From assembly GCA_012031775.1 (NCBI GenBank), contig JAAUTF010000002.1, positions 1 to 33,709 on the forward strand: DNA of 33,709 nt. Direction: 5' to 3'. This DNA comes from Candidatus Altimarinota bacterium. GTDB taxonomy: Bacteria; Chloroflexota; Chloroflexia; Chloroflexales; Chloroflexaceae. The notes under the pieces are model-generated. The model was not told the origin of the DNA and made no database searches. It saw only the letters and a program-made list of their open reading frames with translations. Positions 9,029 to 16,416 of this stretch are shown here, in pieces. The position numbers and the translations under genes were made by a program. Position 1 is the stretch's first letter. Each line of letters opens with the position of its first letter.

Positions 9029-9730
9029 GTGATACCGCCTGACCTGCCCCTACGCCTCAAGGAGTTACCCAGCCACGACCAGCCACGCGAGCGCCTGCGC
9101 GACCACGGCGCTGCAGCTCTAAGCGATGCGGAGCTTTTGGCGATTTTACTGCGGGTGGGCGTTGCCGGCACGGGCGTGATGCAGCTTGCGCAGCAGTTGC
9201 TGGCGGAACATCGGGGCTGGCGCGGCCTGATGCGCGCCGACTACGCGACACTCTGCCGCCAGCACGGCCTTGGCGAAGCCAAGGCTGCTACCGTCAAAGC
9301 CGCTTTAGAGATCGGGCGGCGCATTTTGATTACCGGCGGCGAAGAGCGCTTTCAGATTCGCTCGCCAAGCGACGCTGCGAATTTGCTGATGGTTGAGATG
9401 GGGCATCTCGACCAAGAGCATTTACGCACGATTTTGTTGGACACGAAGAACAATGTTCAGACGATCAGCACCGTGTATATCGGCTCGGTAAACAGTGCCC
9501 TGATTCGAGTTGGTGAGGTTTTTAAAGAGGCTATCCGACGCAACAGTACGGCGCTCATCCTGGCTCACAACCATCCCTCGGGCGACCCGACGCCGAGTAC
9601 CGAGGATATTCTGGTCACGCGCCAGATCGTCGAGGCGGGCAACTTGCTCGATTGCGATGTGCTTGATCACCTGGTCATCGGTGCGGGAAAGTATATCAGC
9701 ATGCGCGAACGGGGCCTTGGCTTTGGCTAA
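9029..9730 (+). CDS. radC: RadC-family JAB/MPN protein
   Basis: 233 residues. An N-terminal helix-hairpin-helix region (LSDAELLAILLRVG...HGLGEAKAATVKAALEIGRR) is followed by the JAB1/MPN-like metalloprotease fold with LILAHNHPSGDPTPSTED (His-x-His...Asp zinc motif). This is the complete standard RadC/YicR architecture. Despite the name, its role in DNA repair is not established. Start is GTG 9029 with AAGGAG 6 bases upstream. A strong hairpin begins at the base after its TAA. Confidence 0.93.
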   Translation: MIPPDLPLRLKELPSHDQPRERLRDHGAAALSDAELLAILLRVGVAGTGVMQLAQQLLAEHRGWRGLMRADYATLCRQHGLGEAKAATVKAALEIGRRILITGGEERFQIRSPSDAANLLMVEMGHLDQEHLRTILLDTKNNVQTISTVYIGSVNSALIRVGEVFKEAIRRNSTALILAHNHPSGDPTPSTEDILVTRQIVEAGNLLDCDVLDHLVIGAGKYISMRERGLGFG

Positions 9731-9767
9731 CGAACATAAGGAAATGCGCCGCATCTCCTTATGTTCG
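9731..9767. terminator. Hairpin terminator behind radC
   Basis: 12-bp stem (9731-9742 with 9756-9767), extended inward by five more pairs after one A.C position that is G.U in minus RNA. It begins right after the radC stop and may also stop transcription of the minus-strand gene ending at 9837. Confidence 0.6.
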
Positions 9768-9836
9768 TGCCAGCAGGCGCGTGTATGTGTCGGCGTATGT
9801 TGTTTATCGACACTTCAGCGTATGAACACAGCTGCC

Positions 9837-10370
9837 CTAGGCACCGCGTCGCCAGGGCCGTACAATTGCCACAGCCAGCGCCACAACGCCGAGTGCAAAG
9901 GGGATAGGATTGCGCTGAATGAAACCGACAAGGCCGCTGGAGCCTTGCTCGCGCAGATAGGTGCCGCCCGCCTCAACGTTGCTCGCAACAGTATCGACGA
10001 GTTCCTTGGCAGGCCCTTCACTTGGCGCGAGTGAACGCAGCTTATCGGCGGTGTCGTCGAGCACTTCGCCGACAGAGCGTGTGGCCGCGTCGGCTTGCTG
10101 ACTGGCCGAGTGGGTCAGCGTGTTGATACCCTCCTGGGCTTGCTTGGTTAGATCCTGGGCGCGTTCTTGCGTTGTGTGGACGAGATCCTGCGGGTCGATA
10201 TCACGGATGCCTTGCGCAACAGTGTTCACAGCGCTAGACACTTTACCGCCAATGTCTCCGGGAAGTTGCTGGGCTTGTTGGGCTGCCTGCTCGGCCAGGT
10301 TCACGGCACTCTGCTGGACGTTGTCGATCAGCTTCTTGATCTGGTCGGGCTGCTCGTTCGGCTCGCTCAT
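9837..10370 (-). CDS. Amphipathic-helix protein with C-terminal membrane anchor (YtxH/ElaB-like)
   Basis: 177 residues. Long Ala/Gln/Asp-rich amphipathic helices (NLAEQAAQQAQQLPGDIGGK, RAQDLTKQAQEGINTL, SVGEVLDDTADKL) resemble apolipoprotein or LEA-like helices. The protein ends in one hydrophobic segment, NPIPFALGVVALAVAIVRPW, with a basic tail. The layout matches ElaB/YqjD or YtxH-like stress proteins that anchor in the inner membrane by their C terminus. ATG 10370 has GGAGGA 8 bases upstream. A longer open frame to 10487 lacks an RBS. The function remains unknown. Confidence 0.7.
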   Translation of the reverse strand: MSEPNEQPDQIKKLIDNVQQSAVNLAEQAAQQAQQLPGDIGGKVSSAVNTVAQGIRDIDPQDLVHTTQERAQDLTKQAQEGINTLTHSASQQADAATRSVGEVLDDTADKLRSLAPSEGPAKELVDTVASNVEAGGTYLREQGSSGLVGFIQRNPIPFALGVVALAVAIVRPWRRGA

Positions 10371-10524
10371 GGTTCGGTTCCTCCATCGAGTCAAACACGG
10401 CCGCAGGCGACGCAAGAGGGGATTGTTGCCGCAAACACTGTACCATACTTTCTTGTTCTGTCGAATAGACGCGCAGGTGCGGTACAATATCCAGGCAAAT
10501 AATCATTATAGACACTAGTGAGCC

Positions 10525-11139
10525 GTGAACGTCTATCTGATTCGTCACGCCCAGAGCGAAGAGAATACGCTCAATTTACGCCAGCAGGTGAGCCGCGCCG
10601 ATTTCAATCGTATTGTCGGCCAGTCGGCATTGTCGCCGATCACGCCACACGGGCGTGCTCAAGCTGAAGCCGTAGCTATCAGCTTTAATGGCATTCCGAT
10701 CGATCGGCTCTACAGTAGCCCGTTTCTACGGGCCTTGCAGACAGCCGAGATCATCGGCGGCCGCTTCAGCCTGGCGCCGATCGTGCTCGCTGATCTGCGC
10801 GAAATCTTGCCGCGAACAATGCCCGAGCAGCGCAGCGCGCGCAGCCTGCGTCGGCTCTTTATTCAGTCATATTTAGAGATGCTGCTGCCGGGCCAGGGCA
10901 GCCCGCAAGGCGAGGGTTGGCGCGAGGCCTACACTCGCGTGAAGCGGGCCTTTGCTGCGATAACTGAGGAGCCAGCAGAAAACGTTGTTGCAGTTGCGCA
11001 TCGCGGCACAATCGGGTTGATTCTGTGGGGTCTACGTCGCAGCCCGCAGTGGCGTGTGCTCAGCCGCGATCTGAGCAATACGGGAGTCTCGCTCGTTCAA
11101 CGTGTCGATCACCGCGCCGACGACGAGCCGTTCGGATAA
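10525..11139 (+). CDS. Histidine phosphatase (phosphoglycerate mutase superfamily)
   Basis: 204 residues. The N-terminal LIRHAQSEEN carries the catalytic His (RHG-type motif, here RHA). SPFLRALQTAEII carries the second conserved Arg, and VVAVAHRGTIGLIL the C-terminal His. The substrate is unknown; members range from sugar phosphatases to SixA- or CobC-like enzymes. GTG 10525 begins exactly at the conserved strand; the upstream RBS is weak. It is a single gene, convergent with the epimerase gene. Confidence 0.85.
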   Translation: MNVYLIRHAQSEENTLNLRQQVSRADFNRIVGQSALSPITPHGRAQAEAVAISFNGIPIDRLYSSPFLRALQTAEIIGGRFSLAPIVLADLREILPRTMPEQRSARSLRRLFIQSYLEMLLPGQGSPQGEGWREAYTRVKRAFAAITEEPAENVVAVAHRGTIGLILWGLRRSPQWRVLSRDLSNTGVSLVQRVDHRADDEPFG

Positions 11140-11201
11140 CTGCGGTTTAAGACTGGGCGGCTCACGCCATATAAGCAGGCCTCGCTACGGGTTCTATCTA
11201 T

Positions 11202-12127
11202 TCAGACGCCAACACCTATCTCGCGGCCCACGCCCAGCTGGCTATCAACCCAATCGCGTAGGCTCGGGTAGCGCAAGTCAATGGCAAAGTCGTGTTTCAT
11301 GCGCTCGTTGCTAGCGCGTACCGATGCGCTGAGCTGACGTACAACCGTGGCGTCGATGCCGGATTGCAGGGCCACATCGCGCGAAAAGGTGCGCGGTGGC
11401 ACCATGCCGAGGCGCTGGCGAATTTCACTGTAAAGATCGAACTGACGGAGCGGTTCGTCGTCGACTACATTGTAGATGGCACCTGGTACACCAGCTTGCG
11501 GAGCGCGTTCGAGCACCGTGAGCAGGTCGTCGATGTGAATGTATGGTACGAAGTTTCGACCGTCGCCGAATAACGTCACGGCACCGTTTCGTACCGCATC
11601 TATCGGGTCGCGCTCGGGGCCGTAGATAGTACCCACGCGCAATATCATAGCTGGGAAATAGTGGCGGCGTACAAGTTCCATAATCGTGCGCTCAGCTTCG
11701 GCCATTACGTCGCCGAAACCCGAGAGCGGAGCCACCGCAGCATCTTCTGAAAGCAGGGTATCGCCGCCGTCCCCATAGGGGGCCGTGTTAGAAGTAAAGA
11801 GGTAGGTGCGAACGCTGCGCGCGCGCGAGGTGGCGGCGATCAGGTTCTGATTGCCTTCGACAAACGTACGATGGACGGTGCCATTACTGAGGACTGAGCA
11901 TGAGGTCAGGTTATACACATAGTCGGCGTGTTCAGCAACACCGATAAGCGTTTCGGCTCGTGTGATATCGCCTGTCCAGACGACCATACCCTGGGCTGCG
12001 AGTTCAGCGACGATCGGCTCTTCCGCGTCGCGCACCAGGCCGCGCACCTTGTGCCCTTGAGCCAGTAAGCGCTGTGCAATCGTGCGCCGGTATAGCCGGC
12101 TGCCCCCGCGATGAGATAATACGCCAT
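11202..12127 (-). CDS. NAD(P)-dependent epimerase/SDR-like protein (one frameshift, no YxxxK)
   Basis: About 309 residues. The true N terminus, MAYYLIAGAAGYTG (Rossmann glycine motif), starts at 12127 behind a GAGAGGTG RBS. The rest, TIAQRLLAQGHKVRGLVRD onward, lies in another frame. One missing base at about 12084-12090 reconciles them. The extended-SDR fold is clear (TGDI, TSNTAPYGDG, ILRVGTIYGP, YIHIDDL). At the active-site position the sequence reads GFGDVMAEAE instead of YxxxK, so epimerase or dehydrogenase chemistry is doubtful. It belongs with atypical NmrA/epimerase-like proteins. Confidence 0.8.
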
Positions 12128-12242
12128 TGTTCACCTCTCCGTCACTCGGTGCGCTACGGCACGATCCAACTATTCAGGTACAGAAGAATTTCTCTAGTTT
12201 ACCATGGCCTGTCGCTCGCTGCCTAGCTCTTGCCGCAGCAAA

Positions 12243-12273
12243 ATAATAGTGCATTTACTTTGCATAATGCAAA
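12243..12273 (-). promoter_or_regulatory. Epimerase promoter overlapped by a palindromic operator
   Basis: On the minus strand TTGCAT (complement 12267-12272) and TATTAT (complement 12243-12248) have an 18-base spacer. The -35 lies inside the 15-base palindrome TTTGCATAATGCAAA at 12259-12273, a likely regulator site. Confidence 0.45.
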
Positions 12274-12375
12274 CAAAAGTGGTGCAAAACGTGTCCGTTG
12301 CACCACCTTGGCGAGATGCTAAACTTTTAGAAAAGAGTTTTATGGCTGCCTACAGCGCTATTAGGATAAGGTTTC

Positions 12376-12434
12376 AAAAAAGCCGTGTGTGTTAGTCAGT
12401 GGTGGCGGTGCCGCCACCACTGACTAACACACAC
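12376..12434 (-). terminator. Strong Rho-independent terminator of the 13078-12561 gene
   Basis: Perfect 24-bp inverted repeat (12385-12408 with 12411-12434), separated by two bases. On the minus strand it is followed within four bases by TTTTTT (A6 at 12376-12381). The direction is therefore clear. Confidence 0.8.
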
Positions 12435-12482
12435 CCGTTCTGAACCTGGCGTTCGTCAGAACGGTCACGCACCGGCGAACGC
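12435..12482 (-). ncRNA. Predicted H-type pseudoknot in the 3' UTR
   Basis: Two interleaved stems: CCGTTCTGA 12435-12443 with 12456-12464 (9 bp), and GCGTTCG 12449-12455 with 12476-12482 (7 bp). The second uses the loop of the first, which is the topology of an H-type pseudoknot. It directly abuts the 24-bp terminator stem, so the two could stack. Confidence 0.4.
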
Positions 12483-12560
12483 AAGCGGCACCCATACCTG
12501 GAAACGAATGTCCGCCGCGCTGTACTAGCATAGACCAGCATATTCTGTTCCTGAACCGGT

Positions 12561-13078
12561 CTAACGATTTGCTTGCAGTATCTGCTGGCGTTCTTCAGCG
12601 GTGATCAGGCTGAACGCGCTGTCACGATTGATATAGACCATCTCTTCATTTTTGACTTGTACAATCAGGTCGGCAGCACCATCGCCATTGACATCAGCAA
12701 GCCGCATCGTGACCGGCGTGAGGTCTTCTCCCGCACCAAAGAGATAGGGGCCTGGCAGTGCCCGCGTCTTGGTCGAGTCCCCGCCGGGGATCTCCAAGAC
12801 AACGACCTGTCGATCTAGATTCATGGCGATGAGATGAGTTTGCGCATTCGCTTCCTCCGGACGGCCAACATTTGCCGTTAGATGGAACGTGCGCGGACGA
12901 CCATAACGCATATCGTCGGCGACGACTTTGCCCCAACTCACCAAACTACTGAAAAGCACATAGACGGCGAGCAGCGCAAGCAGGCCGGTGACGATATAGG
13001 CGATCGAACCGATGTTTGCCGGGATAGCATTGAGTGTTGCCCGGCGTCCGTTTGAAGATCACGTCCTCTGACTGCCAT
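12561..13078 (-). CDS. Small membrane protein with FG-GAP/Ca-loop-like C-terminal domain (two frameshifts)
   Basis: ATG 13078 is preceded by a near-perfect RBS (AAGGAGG, complement 13087-13093). A single continuous protein needs one extra base removed near 13075 and one in the CCC run at 13040-13042. It then reads MQSEDVIFKRTPATLNAIPA, followed by a transmembrane helix (IAYIVTGLLALLAVYVLFSS) and ~115 extracytoplasmic residues. The region with LADVNGDGAADLIVQV has the DxNxDGxxD loop of FG-GAP/VCBS repeats, normally calcium-binding. The role is unknown. Without repair, only the part from about 12959 is open in its frame. Confidence 0.6.
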
Positions 13079-13211
13079 TGCTGATGCCTCCTTTAGTCGA
13101 AACGTGTGCGGCGAGTCTACTCGTCCCTGCCCCCGTTCCAGGTTGCTACGGAAGCATCCTTCCTGCGCCGGCTTACGGGGTTATTAGCTCTTTTGTGCTG
13201 TCGCTTATATG
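13079..13211 (-). other. Structured 5' leader of the 13078 gene
   Basis: The predicted minus-strand start near 13211 leaves a leader of about 130 bases. Nested complementarity is visible: CCCCGT (13131-13136) with ACGGGG (13175-13180), enclosing GGAAG/CTTCC (13150-13154 with 13159-13163), and the RBS at the end. It does not match a riboswitch class I recognise. Confidence 0.3.
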
Positions 13212-13217
13212 TTCTAA

Positions 13218-13246
13218 AGTATAACAGAAGGATGTGCCCTCGTCAA
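13218..13246 (-). promoter_or_regulatory. Promoter of the 13078 membrane-protein gene
   Basis: TTGACG (complement 13241-13246) and TATACT (complement 13218-13223) with an exact 17-base spacer; one of the best sigma-70-type matches in the window. Confidence 0.6.
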
Positions 13247-13264
13247 GAACAAGTTTGCTGATTT

Positions 13265-13300
13265 TCGCGTTTGCGCGAGGGTCGATCGATATGGTACTCT
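13265..13300 (+). promoter_or_regulatory. Promoter and possible operator of the DtxR-family gene
   Basis: TTGCGC (13271-13276) and TACTCT (13295-13300) with an 18-base spacer. The dyad TCGCG-tttg-CGCGA (13265-13278) covers the -35 and could be an operator. Confidence 0.35.
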
Positions 13301-13355
13301 GAAGTCGGCGGCGTGTGGGCGACGGCTTTAAGGCTGTATTGGAGAGAGAAGAACG

Positions 13356-14051
13356 ATGCCAGCTCCCGAAGAGCAGCCGGCGCGTATCTCACCGGCGATC
13401 GAGGATTATTTAAAAGCCATTTATATCCTGCAGCAGCAGGATGATGTCGTCAGCACGACTATGCTTGGCGAGCAGGTTGGCGCACGGCCCGGCTCGGTGA
13501 CGGGTATGATCAAGAAGCTCGACGAGATGGGCCTTGTGCAGCACACGCCGTACCAGGGGGTACAGCTCACGGCGGCAGGAAAGCGGGTTGCGCTTGAGGT
13601 TATTCGCCATCATCGTCTGATCGAACTCTTTCTGGTCGAATTTCTCGGCTATACCTGGGACGAAGTCCACGAGGAGGCCGAGCGACTTGAGCACCATATC
13701 AGTGAAAAGATGGAAGCGCGGATCGCGGCGCGGCTCGGCAATCCTGATTTTGACCCTCATGGAGATCCTATTCCGTCGCTAGAGGGCGTACTACCGACTT
13801 CGGACGATCATATGCTCGCCGATTTAGCTGTCGATGTGCCGGCACGTGTGGTACGTGTGCTCGACCAAGACGCTGAGCGCTTGCGCTATCTCGCCGATCT
13901 TGGTATGACGCCTGGTGTCTGCGTTATAGTTACGGCAAGCGCGCCGTTTGATGGCCCGCTTACCATACGTATTGGTGCGACAGCAACGCCGATCGATCGG
14001 CGGCTGGCACGTATGATTGCAGTCGAGATAGTGAAGGTTGCCACCACGTAG
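13356..14051 (+). CDS. DtxR/MntR-family metal-dependent repressor
   Basis: 231 residues with the full three-domain layout. The winged helix is at residues ~10-75 (ISPAIEDYLKAIYILQQ...GSVTGMIKKLDEMGLV). The metal-binding and dimerisation helices follow (VIRHHRLIELFLVEFLGYTWDEVHEEAERLEHHIS, with the conserved H, E and D/E ligands). The C-terminal SH3/FeoA-like domain (~155-231) ends at the stop. Length and the third domain favour a DtxR/IdeR-type over a short MntR-type protein, but Fe versus Mn cannot be decided. GGAGAG lies before ATG 13356. It is followed by bS18 and a Fur-family gene, giving a metal-responsive neighbourhood. Confidence 0.92.
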   Translation: MPAPEEQPARISPAIEDYLKAIYILQQQDDVVSTTMLGEQVGARPGSVTGMIKKLDEMGLVQHTPYQGVQLTAAGKRVALEVIRHHRLIELFLVEFLGYTWDEVHEEAERLEHHISEKMEARIAARLGNPDFDPHGDPIPSLEGVLPTSDDHMLADLAVDVPARVVRVLDQDAERLRYLADLGMTPGVCVIVTASAPFDGPLTIRIGATATPIDRRLARMIAVEIVKVATT

Positions 14052-14201
14052 TTGTGCCTGGCCGCACAGGGCTGCGGGCGATGTAAAGCTCTGTAACTCG
14101 TCTACGCGCTTGGCTAAAGCCCTGCGCTGTTGCTATGTCATACCCGGTAAAAATGTCCAGGTTCAGACGCCTAATGCCCATAGCTGCAAGGCGACGATTG
14201 C

Positions 14202-14245
14202 GTTTAAAAAATATGGTATACTATCCGTCAGGTTGTGTTTAAAAA
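14202..14245 (+). promoter_or_regulatory. Extended -10 promoter of rpsR flanked by direct repeats
   Basis: TGG followed by TATACT (14217-14222) is an extended -10. GTTTAAAAA occurs at 14202-14210 and again at 14237-14245, spaced 35 bases and bracketing the -10, a possible regulator site. Confidence 0.45.
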
Positions 14246-14287
14246 GCGCTATGAGACGCTATACATTGTATGTCTAAGGAGAAATCG

Positions 14288-14542
14288 TTGGCTATTCGTC
14301 CGAAATCAAATGGGATGCGCATGCGCTCGCGTCGCCGCGAATGTGAATTTACAAAGCTTGGCATCGTGCCCGACTACAAAGATGTGAAGCGCTTGCAAAA
14401 GTATGTGACGGCGCAGGGCAAAATTCTGCCGCGTCGTCGCACTGGCGTAACCGCGAAGATGCAGCGCCGTCTGTCAGTTGCGATCAAGCGTGCCCGGCAC
14501 CTCGCGCTGCTGCCCGCCGCTCCTAACCATACCCGCGGCTAG
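14288..14542 (+). CDS. rpsR: 30S ribosomal protein bS18
   Basis: 84 residues. The core [23 protein letters not shown]...[25 protein letters not shown] is diagnostic of bS18, which binds 16S rRNA with bS6. The N-terminal part has only one cysteine ([11 protein letters not shown]) and lacks the CxxC-type zinc-binding cysteines found in zinc-carrying forms. It stands alone instead of in the common rpsF-ssb-rpsR-rplI order, so it may be a second copy. Start TTG 14288 is chosen because AAGGAG (14276-14281) ends 6 bases before it; an ATG at 14270 would put the RBS inside the gene. Confidence 0.9.
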   Translation: MAIRPKSNGMRMRSRRRECEFTKLGIVPDYKDVKRLQKYVTAQGKILPRRRTGVTAKMQRRLSVAIKRARHLALLPAAPNHTRG

Positions 14543-14589
14543 TGTGCGTGTATTGTCTCCCAGGCTGGGCTGAAGCCGCTCTGTTTGAG

Positions 14590-14628
14590 CAGCGCGGGCA
14601 ACGAGGGTTCTCCTCGCTGCCCGCGCTG
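14590..14628 (+). terminator. Hairpin between rpsR and the Fur-family gene
   Basis: 11 bp (14590-14600 with 14618-14628), an A.C mismatch, then 5 bp and a 5-base loop. It lies 47 bases past the rpsR stop with a weak T-rich stretch behind, so it may terminate or attenuate read-through into the fur-like gene. Confidence 0.5.
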
Positions 14629-14661
14629 TCGTTTCGTCGCGAATTCGAGAGGAGGTGTCTT

Positions 14662-15129
14662 ATGAGTCAACCTAGCGATGCCGCTACCGTTGGGGTCAAC
14701 CCCGAGTTCTGGGTGAAGGCGGTGCGCTCATATTGGCAGGGCGGTGGCTATCGGTTGACCGAGCCACGCCAGCGGATGCTAGACTCGATGGTGGCGTATG
14801 CTGCGCCCTTCAGTGCTGAGCAGCTCTACGCTGATATGCAGACGGTCGAAGTGGTGGCCCCGGGCCGTGCTACAGTTTACCGTACAATTGAACAGCTCAA
14901 CGGCGCTGGCTGGCTCGCCCGTATTCATACTCAGTCGGGGGAGGGCTATGTGCCTAGCTTCCCCGGCCATCTGCATCACCTCGTCTGCACGCGCTGCGGT
15001 AAAGTGGTGGCTTTCGAAGGCTGCGCGCTTGAAGGCCTTGTCGAACGGCTGGCAAGCCAGACTGATTTTATGATCGAGGGGCATCTGCTGCAATTGTACG
15101 GTCGATGTGGGGAATGCCAGCGAGTGTAG
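14662..15129 (+). CDS. Fur-family metalloregulator (Fur/Zur/PerR type)
   Basis: 155 residues. An N-terminal winged helix (GYRLTEPRQRMLDSMVAYAAPFSAEQLYADM...RATVYRTIEQLNGAGWLARI) is followed by the dimerisation domain. That carries GHLHHLVCTRCGKVV and a terminal YGRCGEC, the two Cys pairs of the structural zinc site, and the regulatory His cluster. Fe, Zn and peroxide sensing cannot be told apart by eye. Its place right behind a cysteine-poor bS18 suggests a Zur-like role, since zinc-independent ribosomal paralogues are classic Zur targets; this is inference. GAGGAGGTG precedes ATG 14662. Confidence 0.92.
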   Translation: MSQPSDAATVGVNPEFWVKAVRSYWQGGGYRLTEPRQRMLDSMVAYAAPFSAEQLYADMQTVEVVAPGRATVYRTIEQLNGAGWLARIHTQSGEGYVPSFPGHLHHLVCTRCGKVVAFEGCALEGLVERLASQTDFMIEGHLLQLYGRCGECQRV

Positions 15130-15146
15130 AGGAATAACTTATGCAA

Positions 15147-15704
15147 TCAGGCATCTGGAGAGATAGCGATGCCGTAGCTTTGGAGTTGGCTGTAGATGCT
15201 CTCGGGCACCCGGCAGAGCGTCAGGCGTTCGCGGAGATAGGCGAGGTCGAGTTGCTGACGGCGGACGATGGCTTCTGCATCGCTAAAATCGTGCTTGCCC
15301 TGTTCCGGTCCACGCCCTAACAGCAGTTTGTGGACGAGCACATCTTCGGGTGCTAGCAGATGAACGCGCGCGCCGAGCAGCGGCATCTGGCGAAGATGGG
15401 CGATCATGGGCGCGTCGAGCTGAAAGGCAGTAACGGCGCTCCCCTTACGCAGCGTGAGATCGTCGAAGAGTTTGATACCCCGCCAGATAATACGCTGGCC
15501 ATCGAATTGCACCGCCTTCTGCGCAGCACGCAGTAGCGCTACCACAGTGTTGAGTTGGCCAGGAGCAACCAGCAGGTCGACATCTTGAATGGGGCGACGA
15601 TCGCCATAAAGATGGGCAGCAGCCCCGCCGAATACCCCCCAGGTAAGCTTGCGCTCATCGAGTAGGCGCTGGACAAAACCAAGATTGCCGGCAATTAGCG
15701 ACAT
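15147..15704 (-). CDS. Nucleotidyltransferase-fold protein
   Basis: 185 residues. The pattern WGVFGGAAAHLYGDRRPIQDVDLLV (GG...DxD) near residues 22-46 is that of the NTase superfamily seen in AbiEii/MNT-type and tRNA nucleotidyltransferase-like proteins. A helical C-terminal part includes APEDVLVHKLLLGRG and HDFSDAEAIV, also found in this group. Related folds serve as toxin components (AbiEii, MenT), but there is no small partner gene resembling an AbiEi or HEPN antitoxin next to it. GAGGAGGG precedes ATG 15704. Confidence 0.7.
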   Translation of the reverse strand: MSLIAGNLGFVQRLLDERKLTWGVFGGAAAHLYGDRRPIQDVDLLVAPGQLNTVVALLRAAQKAVQFDGQRIIWRGIKLFDDLTLRKGSAVTAFQLDAPMIAHLRQMPLLGARVHLLAPEDVLVHKLLLGRGPEQGKHDFSDAEAIVRRQQLDLAYLRERLTLCRVPESIYSQLQSYGIAISPDA

Positions 15705-15813
15705 TGACCGCCCTCCTCGTGCCGAGACCGCTTGTCAGAGCTTACTGATGTATAGTATCAAAGCGATGTTACAACGCGTTGCTATAGGGTGTGCGCGTTG
15801 TTGGCAAGTATAC

Positions 15814-16416
15814 TTATTTTCCCAACCAGCCGGTACGAATGAGCTCCATCTCGTAAAATAGCACTTGGTGTTCGTGGCGATTGCGGCGAAAGAAGGGTCG
15901 TAGATGGGCCAGTTGAGGGTCATCCAGCAGGCGTAGGGCCGGATCGCTGCCAGCACTGCGCCAATCCTCGCCAACATGGCCAAAGCCAAGCCGCTCGTAG
16001 CAGCGCACAGCCCGTATGTTAAAGGCCGCGACATCGAGTTTCATCAGGCGAAAATCAAGTGGGCCGAAATAATGATCAAGAAAAACGCGCAAAGCTTCGG
16101 TGCCGAGCCCGCGACTTGTGTAGGGCGCACCTAAGGTGATGCCGAGCCGCGCGTGGCCTTGCCCTAGGTCGATCTCGCGCAAGGAGATACGCCCGATCAT
16201 CTGCAACTGAGCGTTGTCGACTGCCCAGACATACCGCTGTGCCGACCAGGAGGGTAAGAAATTGTCGAGCGAGTAGTAGCGCGGGATGTTCCACAGTGAG
16301 TGCAGCGCATCACCATAGGGCGGCCAGCGCTCCTGCTCAAGCGCGTCACGCCGTGTCCAAGGGCGCAGCCTGACGCCATCACCATAGAGGATCTGCGCAA
16401 GCTCGTGCTCGGTCAC
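15814..16416 (-). CDS. GNAT acetyltransferase (RimJ/RimL-like)
   Basis: 200 residues. The GNAT core runs from VRLRPWTRRDA through MIGRISLREIDLGQGHARLGITLGAPYTSRGLGTEALRVFLDHYF (acetyl-CoA binding motif with R/Q-G-x-G replaced by SRGLG) to KLDVAAFNIRAVRCYERLGF. Such enzymes acetylate protein N termini, lysines or small molecules. GTG 16416 shares four bases (GTGA) with the stop of the sirtuin-like gene and has GGGAGGGAG upstream, so translation is probably coupled. An ATG at 16455 would overlap the neighbour by more. Confidence 0.85.
   Translation of the reverse strand: MTEHELAQILYGDGVRLRPWTRRDALEQERWPPYGDALHSLWNIPRYYSLDNFLPSWSAQRYVWAVDNAQLQMIGRISLREIDLGQGHARLGITLGAPYTSRGLGTEALRVFLDHYFGPLDFRLMKLDVAAFNIRAVRCYERLGFGHVGEDWRSAGSDPALRLLDDPQLAHLRPFFRRNRHEHQVLFYEMELIRTGWLGK

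Larger units (their letters stand above)
12135..12560. other. 426-base intergenic region dense in inverted repeats
   Basis: Gene-free between two minus-strand genes. It holds the promoter and operator of the epimerase (12243-12273), a 9-bp hairpin GTGGTGCAA/TTGCACCAC (12279-12287 with 12298-12306), a very strong minus-strand terminator (12376-12434) and a predicted pseudoknot (12435-12482). A short plus-strand open frame at 12204-12395 has no RBS and is not credible. Confidence 0.6.

Noticed and set aside
12204-12395. 63-residue plus-strand open frame
   Set aside because: No RBS, odd composition, and it runs through the terminator A-run and hairpins.
12240-12490. Cluster of inverted repeats considered as a mobile-element end or REP element
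   Set aside because: No transposase, target-site duplication or second copy in the window; promoter, operator and terminator roles explain most of it.
15147-15704. NTase-fold protein considered as an AbiEii/MenT toxin
   Set aside because: No adjacent antitoxin-like gene; the fold alone is not enough.
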